Source of the DNA: Romboutsia sedimentorum | Lineage (GTDB): Bacteria; Bacillota; Clostridia; Peptostreptococcales; Peptostreptococcaceae | Length of the DNA: 64,000 bases | Assembly: GCF_030131845.1 (NCBI RefSeq) | Contig: NZ_JASKYM010000011.1 | Span: forward strand, 1 to 64,000 | Reading direction: 5' to 3' | In this document: positions 53,808 to 63,462 of the stretch, piece after piece | Numbering within the stretch: position 1 is the first letter of the stretch | How the letters are laid out: every line of letters begins with the position of its first letter | Program-made: the position numbers and the translations under genes | The notes under the pieces: generated by a model | What the model was told of the DNA's origin: nothing | What the model saw: only the letters and a program-made list of their open reading frames with translations | Databases searched by the model: none

Positions 53808-54872
53808 ATGCTAAAAAAATTAGAAGTATTAGAGGATAAATATAGAGATTTAAATGAAAAAATAAGTAACCCAGAAATAATAAATGATCAAAAAACTTGG
53901 CAAAAATACATGAAAGAACAATCTGATTTAGAGCCTATAGTAATGAAGTACAGAGAGTATACAGATGTATTAAATAATATAAAAGATTCAAAGGAAATAC
54001 TACAAGAAGAATCTGACGAAGAATTAAGAGAGTTAGCTAAAATGGAACTATCTGAAATGGAAGAAAAAGTAGAACCATTAGAAGCAGAACTTAAAATATT
54101 ATTATTACCTAAGGATCCTAATGATGACAAGAACGTTATAGTTGAGGTAAGAGGTGGAGCTGGTGGAGATGAAGCGGCTTTATTTGCAGGAAGTTTATTT
54201 AGAATGTATTCTAGATATGCTGAGAGAAGAAGATGGAAAATGGAATTATTAACTGCTAGTGATACTGGAGTTGGTGGATACAAAGAGGTATCTTTCCTAA
54301 TAAAAGGTAAAGGTGCATACTCAAGACTTAAGTATGAGTCAGGAGTTCATAGAGTTCAAAGAATACCTGCTACTGAATCAGGTGGAAGAATCCATACATC
54401 AACTGCAACAGTTGCAGTTTTACCAGAAGTACAAGATGTAGAAGTCGAAATAAATGCAAATGATTTAAGAATAGATGTTTTCCGTTCTTCAGGAAATGGT
54501 GGACAAAGTGTTAATACTACTGACTCTGCAGTTAGAATAACTCATCTACCTACAGGTGAAGTAGTATCTTGCCAAGATGGAAAGTCTCAATTAAAAAATA
54601 AAGAGCAAGCTTTAAAAGTATTAAAAGCTAGACTTCAAGATAAAGCATTAGCAGATCAAAATAAAGATATAGCAGCTGACAGAAAGAGTCAGGTTGGTAC
54701 AGGTGATAGATCTGAGAGAATAAGAACTTACAACTTCCCTCAAGGAAGAGTAAGTGATCATAGAATAAACTTAACCTTATATAAGTTAGATTCATACTTA
54801 GATGGAGATCTTGACGAAATGTTAGATGCTTTAATCACTGTTGATCAAACTGAAAAGATGTCAGCAATATAA
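53808..54872 (+). CDS. prfA: peptide chain release factor 1
   Basis: Reads UAA and UAG stop codons. The 354-residue sequence has the codon-recognition segment [20 protein letters not shown] (PAT in place of E. coli PVT) at about 183-202 and the catalytic GGQ in [20 protein letters not shown] (about 225-244). GGQ is the target of the PrmC encoded just upstream. A hairpin terminator begins at its stop codon. The ribosome-binding site is GAGGTG. Confidence 0.97.
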   Translation: MLKKLEVLEDKYRDLNEKISNPEIINDQKTWQKYMKEQSDLEPIVMKYREYTDVLNNIKDSKEILQEESDEELRELAKMELSEMEEKVEPLEAELKILLLPKDPNDDKNVIVEVRGGAGGDEAALFAGSLFRMYSRYAERRRWKMELLTASDTGVGGYKEVSFLIKGKGAYSRLKYESGVHRVQRIPATESGGRIHTSTATVAVLPEVQDVEVEINANDLRIDVFRSSGNGGQSVNTTDSAVRITHLPTGEVVSCQDGKSQLKNKEQALKVLKARLQDKALADQNKDIAADRKSQVGTGDRSERIRTYNFPQGRVSDHRINLTLYKLDSYLDGDLDEMLDALITVDQTEKMSAI

Positions 54873-54896
54873 ATCCCTATTAATTAGGGATTTTTC
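54871..54896 (+). terminator. terminator at the end of prfA
   Basis: AAATCCCTA / TAGGGATTT with five Ts; the first bases of the stem belong to the prfA stop codon. Confidence 0.85.
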
Positions 54897-55004
54897 TGTA
54901 GAGTTTAGAAATTTTTCTATAAAATACTTCATTATATAAACTTTAGGGAATGTTATAAATTAATCATGTATATAATTGAATATAGATGATTAAAGGGGGA
55001 AGTT

Positions 55005-55685
55005 ATGATACTTAGAATAACATTAATTGGTCTTTTAGCAGGTGTCATAGGAACAGGAGTTGGAGGCGTTATATCGGCAATTTTTAGAAAAAATGTGGAC
55101 AAATATCTACACTTTTTTATGGGACTATCTGGTGGGATAATGCTAGCTGTGGTTGTTTTTGATTTAATGAAAGAATCTATGGTACAAATGGGAGTATTTA
55201 ACACGGTAATATTCACTTTTTTAGGTGTATTATTAACTATGTACATAAAAACTAAATTAGATGTATCAAAAGAAATGAAGTCTGGTTATCTTATATTTAT
55301 AAGTATACTACTTCATAATTTACCAGAAGGATTAGCTATAGGTTCTTCTTTTATGTCTACAGAGTCCTTAGGAATGACACTTGCAATAGTCATTGGTATA
55401 CACAATATACCAGAGGGACTAGCTATGGCATTAAGTTTAGTAGGAACCAAAATGAAAATTTCAAAAGTGATTTTATTTACAATAATAGCAGGTGTGCCTA
55501 TGGGAATAGGTAGCTTTTTAGGTGCTTATTTTGGAGGAACTTTTAGTTCGTTAATAGGAGTATTTTTAGCTATGGCAGCAGGTACAATGATGTACGTTGT
55601 TTTAGAAGAGATATTTCCAAAATCAAGAAGCCTATATTGCATAATTGGTTTTTTAGTTGGAACAGTTATTGTAAATTGCATCTAA
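55005..55685 (+). CDS. ZIP family metal transporter
   Basis: A 226-residue membrane protein with about eight helices. The ZIP metal-binding helices are clear: SILLHNLPEGLAIGSSF (about 101-117) and VIGIHNIPEGLAMALSL (about 129-145), each with the HNxPEG motif. It probably imports zinc or another divalent metal; the exact ion is not readable. The start is ATG behind GGGGGAAG. The Sua5 gene follows closely (about 28 bp), suggesting shared transcription. Confidence 0.9.
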   Translation: MILRITLIGLLAGVIGTGVGGVISAIFRKNVDKYLHFFMGLSGGIMLAVVVFDLMKESMVQMGVFNTVIFTFLGVLLTMYIKTKLDVSKEMKSGYLIFISILLHNLPEGLAIGSSFMSTESLGMTLAIVIGIHNIPEGLAMALSLVGTKMKISKVILFTIIAGVPMGIGSFLGAYFGGTFSSLIGVFLAMAAGTMMYVVLEEIFPKSRSLYCIIGFLVGTVIVNCI

Positions 55686-55713
55686 ACTAAAAATGAAAGT
55701 AGGTAAACAGAAG

Positions 55714-56754
55714 ATGAAAACTATGATAAGTAATATTGATGTAAATAATATAGACCTAAAAGAATTAAAAAAGCATTCTAAACTATTAAGTGAAGGAAAA
55801 ACTGTTATATTTCCTACAGAAACAGTTTATGGTTTAGGTGCAAATGCACTAGATGAAAATGCAGTTAAAAAAATATATGAAGCTAAAGGAAGACCTAGTG
55901 ATAATCCGCTTATAGTACATATTTATAGTAAAGAAGAAGTATATGATTTAGCTAAGGACATAAATGAAAAAGCAGAAATTATAATGGAAAGATTTTGGCC
56001 AGGTCCTATAACTATAATTTTAAACAAAAAAGAAATAGTACCTAAAACAACTAGTGGTGGATTAGATACAGTTGCTATAAGAATGCCTTCACATAAAATA
56101 GCAAGAGAAATAATAAAACAATCAGGCGTTCCAATAGCAGCTCCTTCAGCTAATATATCAGGACGACCATCTCCTACTAAGGCTAATCATGTTCAAGAAC
56201 AAATGGATGGTAGAGTAAGTGGTATTGTATTGGGTGGAGATAGTAATTTTGGAATAGAGTCAACAGTTATAGATCTTACAGGAGATATTCCTATGATATT
56301 AAGACCAGGGAGTATAACAAAAGAAAATTTAGAATGTGTAATTGGCAAAGTGGATATAGATCCATCTTTAGCTAAAAAAGAAGATAACAAAAAAGCAAAA
56401 GCTCCTGGTATGAAATACACTCATTATTCTCCTGACGCAGATGTTTATATAGTGTCAGGAAGGCAAGAAAATGTTATAATAAAAATTAATAACTTGATTG
56501 AAGAAAATACTAAAAATGGATTAACTACAGGAGTAATGTGTTTAGATAAAAATAAACATAAATATAACTGTGAAGTTTTATCTTTAGGAAATACTTTAGA
56601 AGAAGTAGCAAGTAAATTATTTGATACTTTAATACAAATGGATAAACAGAATATAGATGTAGTATATTCTGAAGAATTTGAGTCTACTGGATTGGGTCAA
56701 GCTATAATGAATAGACTTCTTAAATCTGCTGGATATAAAGTAATAAAAGCATAA
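55714..56754 (+). CDS. L-threonylcarbamoyladenylate synthase (Sua5/YwlC)
   Basis: Makes threonylcarbamoyl-AMP from threonine, bicarbonate and ATP for the t6A37 modification of tRNAs that read ANN codons. About 346 residues, in two parts. The YrdC domain (about 14-205) has KTVIFPTETVYGLGANAL, KGRPSDNPLIVHI, PSANISGRPSPT and IESTVIDLTG. The smaller Sua5 domain (about 225-346) begins with KAPGMKYTHYSPDADVYIV. The start is uncertain: ATG 55693 has no ribosome-binding site, while ATG 55714 has GTAGG 10 nt upstream. I use 55714. The position between prfA and rpiB is common in Firmicutes. Confidence 0.9.
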   Translation: MKTMISNIDVNNIDLKELKKHSKLLSEGKTVIFPTETVYGLGANALDENAVKKIYEAKGRPSDNPLIVHIYSKEEVYDLAKDINEKAEIIMERFWPGPITIILNKKEIVPKTTSGGLDTVAIRMPSHKIAREIIKQSGVPIAAPSANISGRPSPTKANHVQEQMDGRVSGIVLGGDSNFGIESTVIDLTGDIPMILRPGSITKENLECVIGKVDIDPSLAKKEDNKKAKAPGMKYTHYSPDADVYIVSGRQENVIIKINNLIEENTKNGLTTGVMCLDKNKHKYNCEVLSLGNTLEEVASKLFDTLIQMDKQNIDVVYSEEFESTGLGQAIMNRLLKSAGYKVIKA

Positions 56755-56812
56755 TATTTACTGGTAAATATATGCCTAAATATATTATAATATAAAATGG
56801 AGGGCTACATAC

Positions 56813-57265
56813 ATGAAAATAGGACTAGGAAGTGACCATGGAGGGTATAATCTAAAGAAAGAAATTGCAAATTACTTAGATGAAAAAGGAATAGAATATG
56901 TTGACTTTGGACCTAATAATTCGCTAGAATCAGTTGATTATCCTATATATGGAGAAAAAGTTGCAGACGCAGTAGTAAATAAAGAAGTAGACTATGGTAT
57001 ACTTTGCTGTGGAACAGGGATAGGAATATCTTTAGCTGCTAACAAGGTTCCAGGAATAAGATGTGCAGTAGTATCTGATGTATTTTCAGCTAAAATGTCT
57101 AAGGCTCATAATGATGCAAATATGCTTTCATTAGGAGAAAGAGTTTTAGGAAGAGGGTTAGCTTTAGAAATAGTTGAAGCTTGGATTAACACAGAATTTG
57201 AAGGAGATAGACACTCTAAAAGAGTTGATATGATAAAAGAAATAGAAAAGAAGCACAGTAAGTAG
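56813..57265 (+). CDS. rpiB: ribose-5-phosphate isomerase B
   Basis: Interconverts ribose-5-phosphate and ribulose-5-phosphate in the pentose phosphate pathway. The 150 residues show [15 protein letters not shown] (about 3-17), the active-site cysteine in [26 protein letters not shown] (about 62-87) and [13 protein letters not shown] (about 99-111). Members of this family can also act on allose or galactose phosphates, but the cysteine and anion-binding loop fit RpiB. upp follows 13 bp later. Ribosome-binding site GGAGG. Confidence 0.95.
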   Translation: MKIGLGSDHGGYNLKKEIANYLDEKGIEYVDFGPNNSLESVDYPIYGEKVADAVVNKEVDYGILCCGTGIGISLAANKVPGIRCAVVSDVFSAKMSKAHNDANMLSLGERVLGRGLALEIVEAWINTEFEGDRHSKRVDMIKEIEKKHSK

Positions 57266-57278
57266 GAGGAAAATAAAA

Positions 57279-57908
57279 ATGAGTAAAGTAATAATAACAG
57301 ATCATCCATTAATACAACATAAGTTAACATTAATGAGGGACAAAAACACTGGTTCTAAGGATTTCAGAGAACTTTTAACAGAAATAACTATGTTAATGGG
57401 ATATGAAATAACAAGAGATGTACAATTAGAAGACATCGAAATAGAAACACCAGTAGTTAAGGCAACATCTAAAGTTATAGCTGGTAAAAAATTAGGAATA
57501 GTGCCTATATTAAGAGCTGGACTTGGAATGGTAGATGGATTAGTAAGTTTAATTCCAGCGGCTAAAGTTGGACATGTAGGATTATATAGAGATCCTGAAA
57601 CTTTACAACCAGTAGAATACTACTGTAAACTTCCTCAAGATATAGAAGAAAGAGAAATGATAGTAGTAGATCCAATGCTTGCTACAGGAGGGTCAGCTAT
57701 AGCTGCTATAGACGTGCTTAAAGCTAGAGGAGCTAACTCTATAAAGTTAGCTAACTTAGTTGCGGCTCCAGAAGGTATAGCAGAAGTTCAAAAATATCAC
57801 CCAGATGTAGATATATACGTTGCATCTGTTGATGAAAAATTAAATGATCATGGATATATAGTTCCAGGATTAGGTGATGCAGGAGACAGATTATACGGTA
57901 CTAAATAG
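57279..57908 (+). CDS. upp: uracil phosphoribosyltransferase
   Basis: Salvages uracil with PRPP to UMP. The 209 residues contain [14 protein letters not shown] (about 72-85), [17 protein letters not shown], the PRPP loop [19 protein letters not shown] (about 126-144) and the uracil-binding [16 protein letters not shown] at the C-terminus. The ribosome-binding site is AGGAGG. It is placed between rpiB and the ATP synthase operon, as in many clostridia, and its strong terminator isolates that operon. Confidence 0.97.
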   Translation: MSKVIITDHPLIQHKLTLMRDKNTGSKDFRELLTEITMLMGYEITRDVQLEDIEIETPVVKATSKVIAGKKLGIVPILRAGLGMVDGLVSLIPAAKVGHVGLYRDPETLQPVEYYCKLPQDIEEREMIVVDPMLATGGSAIAAIDVLKARGANSIKLANLVAAPEGIAEVQKYHPDVDIYVASVDEKLNDHGYIVPGLGDAGDRLYGTK

Positions 57909-57926
57909 TCAATTAAATATATTATT

Positions 57927-57956
57927 GGGAATCTATAAAGATATAGATTCCCTTTT
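57927..57956 (+). terminator. terminator after upp
   Basis: GGGAATCTATA / TATAGATTCCC, 11 bp with a 4-nt loop and TTTT. Confidence 0.9.
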
Positions 57957-58273
57957 GCGTTATAAAAACCGATAGAAGAGGGTAAAATATTATAGACAAT
58001 TATGTTGTATAATATGAAGTCAAAATAAAAAGTGAATTTTGAATTTAATATTTAATACAATTTAAAACAAAAAAGGATTAAATATTTTGCTAGGAAATGT
58101 TTTCTGTTAAAAAAATTAAACAATATTAAAAAAATATTTGAAATTTGTTTAAAAAATGCATAAAAAGTGGTAAGATATATTTTATTAAGAAATTAGCAAA
58201 ATACATAAGCAGTAAATATATAAATAAAAGTAGTTAGAAATTTAATTATTTCATGTTAGTGAGGAAACTATAT
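57957..58273 (+). other. AT-rich leader region of the atp operon
   Basis: A 317-bp stretch without a gene, rich in A and T runs. It must carry the operon promoter. The best candidate I see is TTTAAA (58148-58153) with TAAGAT (58171-58176) at 17 nt, which is weak. No riboswitch or long inverted repeat is evident. Confidence 0.4.
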
Positions 58274-58501
58274 ATGAGCAAAAGAAAGATGTATATGGAG
58301 ATAGCTAGTATGCTTTCTTTGGTAAGCCAGATAGGATTAATGATATTAATATCTATATTAGGATGTACGTTTATAGGTAAATTTTTAGATTCTAAGTTTG
58401 GAACTGATCCAGTATTAACAATAATATTTTTATTGTTAGGTATTGGGGGAGCATTTATGTCAGTTTACAAAACTTTAATCGTGTATACAAAAAGGAAGTG
58501 A
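58274..58501 (+). CDS. AtpZ/AtpI family small membrane protein
   Basis: A 75-residue protein with two membrane helices (about 16-35, LVSQIGLMILISILGCTFIG, and 45-66). The first helix, the GKFLDSKFGTDP loop and the second helix match the AtpZ (F0F1-ATPase subunit) family. AtpZ with AtpI has been linked to magnesium or calcium uptake and c-ring assembly. ATG 58274 lies behind GTGAGGAAA; the upstream ATG at 58253 lacks a site. It opens the ATP synthase operon, 4 bp before atpI. Confidence 0.85.
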   Translation: MSKRKMYMEIASMLSLVSQIGLMILISILGCTFIGKFLDSKFGTDPVLTIIFLLLGIGGAFMSVYKTLIVYTKRK

Positions 58502-58505
58502 TATC

Positions 58506-58895
58506 ATGAATACAAATCTACAAGATGAAATAAACTACGTAACAAAGGGCGTTTTGATTTTTGATTTAATAGTAATTTCATTATTATTTATAACGTCATT
58601 TTTTAGCAAGGGTATGTTTTTAGGACTAATATTTGGTTCAATAATTGCTATACTTAACTTTAGATTATTAGCTATAGCAGTAAAAAAAACGGTAACTATG
58701 CCTGTATCAAGGGCTCAAATATATTATTCAAGTCAGTATATATTGAGAATGACTATAACAGGAGTAGTTTTACTAGTCTCTGTTAAAGCCCCTTATTTAG
58801 AAATACTGGGGGTTGCAATAGGGTTGTTAGGTCCTAAGTTTGTTATATTAGCAAAAAAATTATTAATAGACAAACTAAAAAGAAAGGAGGCGTAA
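58506..58895 (+). CDS. atpI: ATP synthase subunit I
   Basis: A 129-residue membrane protein with four hydrophobic helices and the pattern FGSIIAILNFRLLAIAVKK, typical of AtpI. The protein helps assemble the c-ring. The gene lies between the AtpZ-type gene and atpB, the standard place. Ribosome-binding site AAGGAAG. It is separated from atpB by 2 bp, indicating tight coupling. Confidence 0.88.
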   Translation: MNTNLQDEINYVTKGVLIFDLIVISLLFITSFFSKGMFLGLIFGSIIAILNFRLLAIAVKKTVTMPVSRAQIYYSSQYILRMTITGVVLLVSVKAPYLEILGVAIGLLGPKFVILAKKLLIDKLKRKEA

Positions 58896-58897
58896 GT

Positions 58898-59605
58898 ATG
58901 AGCCAAGCAAAATGGGTTATATTTTTTAATAACTTTAAATTAAGTGACACGGTAGTAACAAGTTGGATTATAATAGCTGCTTTAGCTTTAGTATCTTTCT
59001 TACTAACTAGAAACTTAAAGAAAGTGCCTACAAGTAAAGTACAAGTATTTTTAGAGTTTGCTATAGGTGGTCTTGCTAATTTTGTAACTGATACAATGGG
59101 AGAGAAAACACTTAAAAGAATGCCAAATATGATACCGTATATAGGAAGCTTATTTTTATTCTTTGCATGTTCTAACCTAATAGGACTTTTAGGATTTAGA
59201 TCTCCTACTACAGACTTAGATACAACATTAGCATGGGCACTGATAACATTCTTTATGATTTACTATGCAGGAGTTAAATTCAATGGATTTGGTTTCTTTA
59301 AAGGACTATTAGAGCCAATTCCGTTCTTATTACCACTTAACTTAATTGGAGAGTTAGCTAAGCCTATCTCACTAAGTTTCCGTCCATTCGGAAACATATT
59401 AGGTGGATCGGTTATAATGAAACTACTATATGATTTCTTAGGGTATGTATCTACATTAATACCTGGAATATCAATACCAGTTGGTCAATTATTAATACCA
59501 GTACCACTACATTTATACTTTGATATATTTGCTGGACTATTACAATCGTTTATATTCATAATGTTAACGATGGTTTTCGTTGGAAATGCAGCAGGAGCAG
59601 AGTAG
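58898..59605 (+). CDS. atpB: ATP synthase subunit a
   Basis: The Fo stator channel subunit, 235 residues and about five to six helices. The essential stator arginine is in KPISLSFRPFGNILGG (about 155-170), which reads SFRPFGN where most bacteria have SLRLFGN. The C-terminal helix PVPLHLYFDIFAGLLQSFIFIMLTMVFVG is complete. Together with the sodium-type c subunit encoded next, this is likely an Na+ channel. The ribosome-binding site AAAGGAGG overlaps the end of atpI. Confidence 0.95.
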   Translation: MSQAKWVIFFNNFKLSDTVVTSWIIIAALALVSFLLTRNLKKVPTSKVQVFLEFAIGGLANFVTDTMGEKTLKRMPNMIPYIGSLFLFFACSNLIGLLGFRSPTTDLDTTLAWALITFFMIYYAGVKFNGFGFFKGLLEPIPFLLPLNLIGELAKPISLSFRPFGNILGGSVIMKLLYDFLGYVSTLIPGISIPVGQLLIPVPLHLYFDIFAGLLQSFIFIMLTMVFVGNAAGAE

Positions 59606-59660
59606 AAATTGTGATTTAAATTAAAAAAAAATTTTTAAAAAATTTAAGGAGGAAACAATT

Positions 59661-59903
59661 ATGGAAGCAGCTATAATCGCAGCAGGTTCAGCTATAGGAG
59701 CAGGTCTTGCAGTTATGACAGGTATAGGAGCAGGAATCGGACAAGGATTCGCAGCAGGAAAGGCAGCAGAAGCTGTTGGTAATCAACCAGAAGCAAAAGG
59801 AGATATAACTCAAACAATGTTACTTGGGGCTGCAGTTGCAGAATCTTCTGCAATATACGGACTTGTTATAGCAATAATCCTTCTATTCGCTAACCCATTC
59901 TAG
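59661..59903 (+). CDS. atpE: ATP synthase subunit c, predicted Na+-binding
   Basis: The rotor ring subunit: 80 residues, two helices and the loop GNQPEAKGD. By alignment with the Ilyobacter tartaricus c subunit (offset 4), all sodium ligands are present: Gln28 in GIGQGF, Val59, Glu61 and Ser62 in AVAESS, and Tyr66 in AIYG. This signature predicts coupling to Na+ and not only H+. The ribosome-binding site is AAGGAGG. A hairpin follows its stop codon before atpF, where many bacteria stabilise the atpE message. Confidence 0.96.
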   Translation: MEAAIIAAGSAIGAGLAVMTGIGAGIGQGFAAGKAAEAVGNQPEAKGDITQTMLLGAAVAESSAIYGLVIAIILLFANPF

Positions 59904-59948
59904 AAGATATTAGGAATGTAGTTAAAATAATAGAAAAACTTCATTAGA

Positions 59949-59973
59949 TAGGAGATGGAAAAACCATCTCCTA
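59949..59973 (+). other. intercistronic hairpin between atpE and atpF
   Basis: TAGGAGATGG / CCATCTCCTA, a perfect 10-bp stem with an A5 loop and no T-run. Not a terminator by sequence; more likely an mRNA stabiliser that helps raise c-subunit output. Confidence 0.6.
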
Positions 59974-60009
59974 ATTATGAATTGTGATTGGTAGAAAGGA
60001 GGACAAAAC

Positions 60010-60510
60010 ATGGAACTTAAGCCACTTATAGGCATAACATATGAATTAGCATTCCAACTTGTAAATACATTCTTAGTATTTGTAATTTTAAAGAAGCTTT
60101 TATTCAAACCTGTATTAGGAATAATAGAAGCTAGAGAAAAAGATATAAAAACAAATTTAGCACAAGGAGAAACTGCTAAAACTGAAGGTATATCTTTAAA
60201 GAAAGAATACGAAGAAAAAATAGGTTCTGCTAAAATTGAAGGTCAAGAAATAGTAAAGCAAGCTACTTTAAGAGCAGAGCAAAAAGAGGCTGAAATAGTT
60301 TCTGCAGCAAAGCAAGAAGCTCAAAGCTTAAGAGAAAAAGCTAGCAAAGATGTAGAACAAGAAAGAGCAAAAGTTATGAATGAAATCAAGAGTGATATAT
60401 CAGACATAGCATTATTAGCTGCATCTAAGGTTATTGAAAAAGACTTAGACAAGTCTAAGCATGAAGAGTTAATAAATAACTTTATAAAAGAGGTAGGCGA
60501 GGCTAAATGA
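60010..60510 (+). CDS. atpF: ATP synthase subunit b
   Basis: Peripheral stalk subunit of 166 residues: one N-terminal membrane helix (about 9-30, ELAFQLVNTFLVFVILKKLLF), then a long charged coiled coil (about 40-145) and a C-terminal delta-binding segment. It starts at ATG behind AAGGAGG and overlaps atpH by 4 bp (ATGA). Length is normal for a homodimeric b subunit. Confidence 0.95.
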   Translation: MELKPLIGITYELAFQLVNTFLVFVILKKLLFKPVLGIIEAREKDIKTNLAQGETAKTEGISLKKEYEEKIGSAKIEGQEIVKQATLRAEQKEAEIVSAAKQEAQSLREKASKDVEQERAKVMNEIKSDISDIALLAASKVIEKDLDKSKHEELINNFIKEVGEAK

Positions 60511-61049
60511 TAAATCTAATAGCAGGAAGATATGCTGAAGCTCTATTTCAAGTAGGAGAAGAAAATAATTCAACTACTAACTTATATGAAGAACTAAATT
60601 CAGTAATAGACATATTAAAATCTAATCAAGATTTTTATAATGTTTTAAAGTCTCCTCTTGTTACAAAGGTAGATAAAAAGGATTTAGTAGAAAAAGTTTT
60701 TGGCAATCAAATAAGCGATAACTTAAACAATTTCTTAAAAATAATAATAGATAAAGATAGAGTAGCAGCTCTAGAAGCTGTTCAAAAATCTTGTAAAGCT
60801 TTATTAAATGAAAAGAACAATATCATAGAAGGTAGTGCAATAACAGCAGTCCCTATGAGCCAAGAAGAATTAAAGCAGCTTGAGGCTAAACTTTCAAGCA
60901 AATACAATAAAAATGTTACTTTAGAAAATAAAATTGATGAGTCTATATTAGGCGGAGTTTTAGTTAGACTTGGAAACGAAGAGATTGACGGTACTGTTAA
61001 GACTCGTTTAACGAAGATGAAAGACCAATTATCTCAAGTAATATCTTAG
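60507..61049 (+). CDS. atpH: ATP synthase subunit delta
   Basis: Connects the peripheral stalk to the top of F1. The 180 residues begin LIAGRYAEALFQVGEENN, the typical delta start, and end with ESILGGVLVRLGNEEIDGTVKTRL, the conserved C-terminal motif. The start codon overlaps the atpF stop, so translation is coupled. atpA follows 15 bp later. Confidence 0.95.
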   Translation: MINLIAGRYAEALFQVGEENNSTTNLYEELNSVIDILKSNQDFYNVLKSPLVTKVDKKDLVEKVFGNQISDNLNNFLKIIIDKDRVAALEAVQKSCKALLNEKNNIIEGSAITAVPMSQEELKQLEAKLSSKYNKNVTLENKIDESILGGVLVRLGNEEIDGTVKTRLTKMKDQLSQVIS

Positions 61050-61064
61050 AATGGCGGTGAACCC

Positions 61065-62567
61065 ATGAACTTAAGACCTGAAGAAATAAGTTCTATAATT
61101 AAAGAGCAAATAAAAAATTATGAGAATAAAGTTGAGTTAACTGACACAGGTAGTGTTTTAAAAGTTGGAGATGGTATATCTAGTGTTTATGGATTAGAGA
61201 ATGCTATGGCTGGAGAACTTTTAGAATTCCCAGGTGAAGTTTACGGAATGGCTCTTAACCTTGAAGAAGACATGGTTGGAGTAGTTATGCTTGGTAATGA
61301 CCAACATATAAAAGAAGGCGACATCGTTAAAAGGACTGGTAACGTAGTTTCAGTTCCTGTTGGTGAAGCTTTAGTAGGAAGAGTAGTAAACGCATTAGGT
61401 CAACCAATAGATGGAAAAGGACCTATAAATTCAAATAAATTTAGACCAGTTGAATCTGAAGCTACAGGAATAATAGCTAGAAAATCTGTTCATCAACCAC
61501 TTGAAACAGGTATAAAAGCTATAGATGCCATGATTCCAATAGGAAAAGGGCAAAGAGAACTTGTAATCGGAGATAGACAAACAGGTAAAACATCTATATG
61601 TATAGATACGATACTTAACCAAAAAGGTAAAGATGTTGTATGTATATATGTTGCTATAGGACAAAAACGTTCTACAGTAGCTCAATTAGTTAACACTTTA
61701 GAAAAAAATGGAGCTATGGATTATACAATAGTAGTATCTGCTACTGCATCTGAAGCGGCACCACTTCAATTCTTAGCACCATATGCAGGAGTTGCAATGG
61801 GTGAAGAATTCATGTTTGAAGGAAAACATGTTTTAATAGTATATGATGACTTAACTAAGCATGCTGTTGCATATAGAGAGATGTCATTATTACTTAAGAG
61901 ACCACCAGGTCGTGAAGCTTATCCTGGAGATGTATTCTATTTACACTCAAGATTACTAGAAAGAGCAGCTAAACTATCTGATGATTTAGGTGGAGGTTCT
62001 ATAACTGCACTACCTATAATCGAAACTCAAGGTGGAGACGTTTCTGCTTATATACCAACTAACGTTATATCTATAACAGATGGACAAATATACTTAACAC
62101 CAGAATTATTCTATGCAGGTATAAGACCAGCAGTAGACCCTGGTATATCAGTATCAAGAGTTGGAGGTTCTGCACAAATAAAATCAATGAAAAAAGTTGC
62201 TGGACCATTAAAGCTTCTTTACTCTCAATATAAAGAACTTGCAGCATTTGCACAGTTTGGATCTGATTTAGATGAAGATACTAAAAACAGACTTGCACAA
62301 GGTGAGAGAATAGTTGAAGTATTAAAGCAAGGTGAGCATCAACCATTAGCTGTTGCAAACCAAGTTATGATGATACATGCTGTTACAAATGATTTATTAG
62401 CAGATATACCTGTTAACAATATAGCAAGATTTGAAAAAGAATTATACGAATATGTAGATGCAAATTATCCACAAATAGGAAAGAAAATTCTTGAAAACGG
62501 AGACTTCGCTCAAGAATTAACTAACGCAATAAACGAATTTAAGAAAAAATTTGTTATAGAAGCGTAA
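61065..62567 (+). CDS. atpA: ATP synthase subunit alpha
   Basis: Non-catalytic nucleotide-binding subunit of F1, 500 residues. Motifs are the P-loop GDRQTGKTS (about 169-177), [36 protein letters not shown] (Walker B), the [22 protein letters not shown] segment and the arginine-finger region [20 protein letters not shown] (about 362-381). The ribosome-binding site is GGCGGTG, a little weak. Order atpF-H-A-G-D is standard. Confidence 0.97.
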   Translation: MNLRPEEISSIIKEQIKNYENKVELTDTGSVLKVGDGISSVYGLENAMAGELLEFPGEVYGMALNLEEDMVGVVMLGNDQHIKEGDIVKRTGNVVSVPVGEALVGRVVNALGQPIDGKGPINSNKFRPVESEATGIIARKSVHQPLETGIKAIDAMIPIGKGQRELVIGDRQTGKTSICIDTILNQKGKDVVCIYVAIGQKRSTVAQLVNTLEKNGAMDYTIVVSATASEAAPLQFLAPYAGVAMGEEFMFEGKHVLIVYDDLTKHAVAYREMSLLLKRPPGREAYPGDVFYLHSRLLERAAKLSDDLGGGSITALPIIETQGGDVSAYIPTNVISITDGQIYLTPELFYAGIRPAVDPGISVSRVGGSAQIKSMKKVAGPLKLLYSQYKELAAFAQFGSDLDEDTKNRLAQGERIVEVLKQGEHQPLAVANQVMMIHAVTNDLLADIPVNNIARFEKELYEYVDANYPQIGKKILENGDFAQELTNAINEFKKKFVIEA

Positions 62568-62594
62568 TCCTTTTTAAAAAAGGAGGTAACCCAA

Positions 62595-63449
62595 TTGGCA
62601 GGAGCTGGAATGAAGGAAATTAAAACTCGTATTAAGAGTGTTGAGAGTACTAAGCAAATAACTAAGGCCATGGAACTTGTTTCTTCTTCTAAGTTTAGAA
62701 AAGCTAAAGAAAAAGCTGAAAGTGCAAGACCTTATTTTAATACTTTATACAACACTGTTCAAGATATTGCTAAGAATACGGGTGGAAGTAAGAATGTATT
62801 TCTTACAGAAAAAAAAGTTAACAACGTATGTTATATAGTAGTAGCAGGAGACAGAGGACTTGCTGGAGGTTACAACTCTAACATTTTAAAAGCTGTACTT
62901 AACCATAATCAAGCTCAAACAGCAAAAGTAATTTCTGTAGGAAAAAAGGCGAAAGAGTCTTTATCTAAAAGAGGTTATGAAATAATAGATTCGATAGAAT
63001 CTGTAGAAGATGCTGTTTATGAAGATGCAAGTAGAGTAGCGAAAATAGCTATGAATGCTTATCAAAATGGAGAAGTTGATGAGGTAAATCTTGTTTATAC
63101 GGAATTCGTATCTGCATTAACTCAAGAAGCGAAAGTAGTAAGACTGTTACCACTTACAATAGATAAAACTGAAGAAGTCATAAAAGGCAAAGCTGCAGTA
63201 GAATACTTACCTTCAGCTGATGCAGTACTTGGATATGTATTACCTAAGTATGTTTCAGGAAGTGTGTATGGAGCTATAGCAGAATCTTATGCATCTGAAC
63301 AAGCTGCAAGAAGAACTGCAATGGAATCGGCTACAGACAATGCAAATGACATGATATCAAAATTAGAATTAGTTTACAATAGAGCGAGACAGGCAGCAGT
63401 TACTCAAGAAATATCTGAGATAGTTGCAGGAGCTTCTTCAGCTCAATAA
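62595..63449 (+). CDS. atpG: ATP synthase subunit gamma
   Basis: Central rotating shaft of F1, 284 residues. The N-terminal coiled coil MKEIKTRIKSVESTKQITKAMELVSSSKFRKA and the C-terminal ESATDNANDMISKLELVYNRARQAAVTQEI are diagnostic. The start is TTG 62595, placed 6-7 nt after the strong AGGAGGTAA; the next ATG (62610) is too far from it. The few extra residues at the start (AGAG) are seen in relatives. Confidence 0.95.
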   Translation: MAGAGMKEIKTRIKSVESTKQITKAMELVSSSKFRKAKEKAESARPYFNTLYNTVQDIAKNTGGSKNVFLTEKKVNNVCYIVVAGDRGLAGGYNSNILKAVLNHNQAQTAKVISVGKKAKESLSKRGYEIIDSIESVEDAVYEDASRVAKIAMNAYQNGEVDEVNLVYTEFVSALTQEAKVVRLLPLTIDKTEEVIKGKAAVEYLPSADAVLGYVLPKYVSGSVYGAIAESYASEQAARRTAMESATDNANDMISKLELVYNRARQAAVTQEISEIVAGASSAQ

Positions 63450-63462
63450 TTAAGGAGGCTAG

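Noticed and set aside
53888-54283. A 131-codon minus-strand frame inside prfA
   Set aside because: Shadow of the well-conserved RF1 gene, without start signals.
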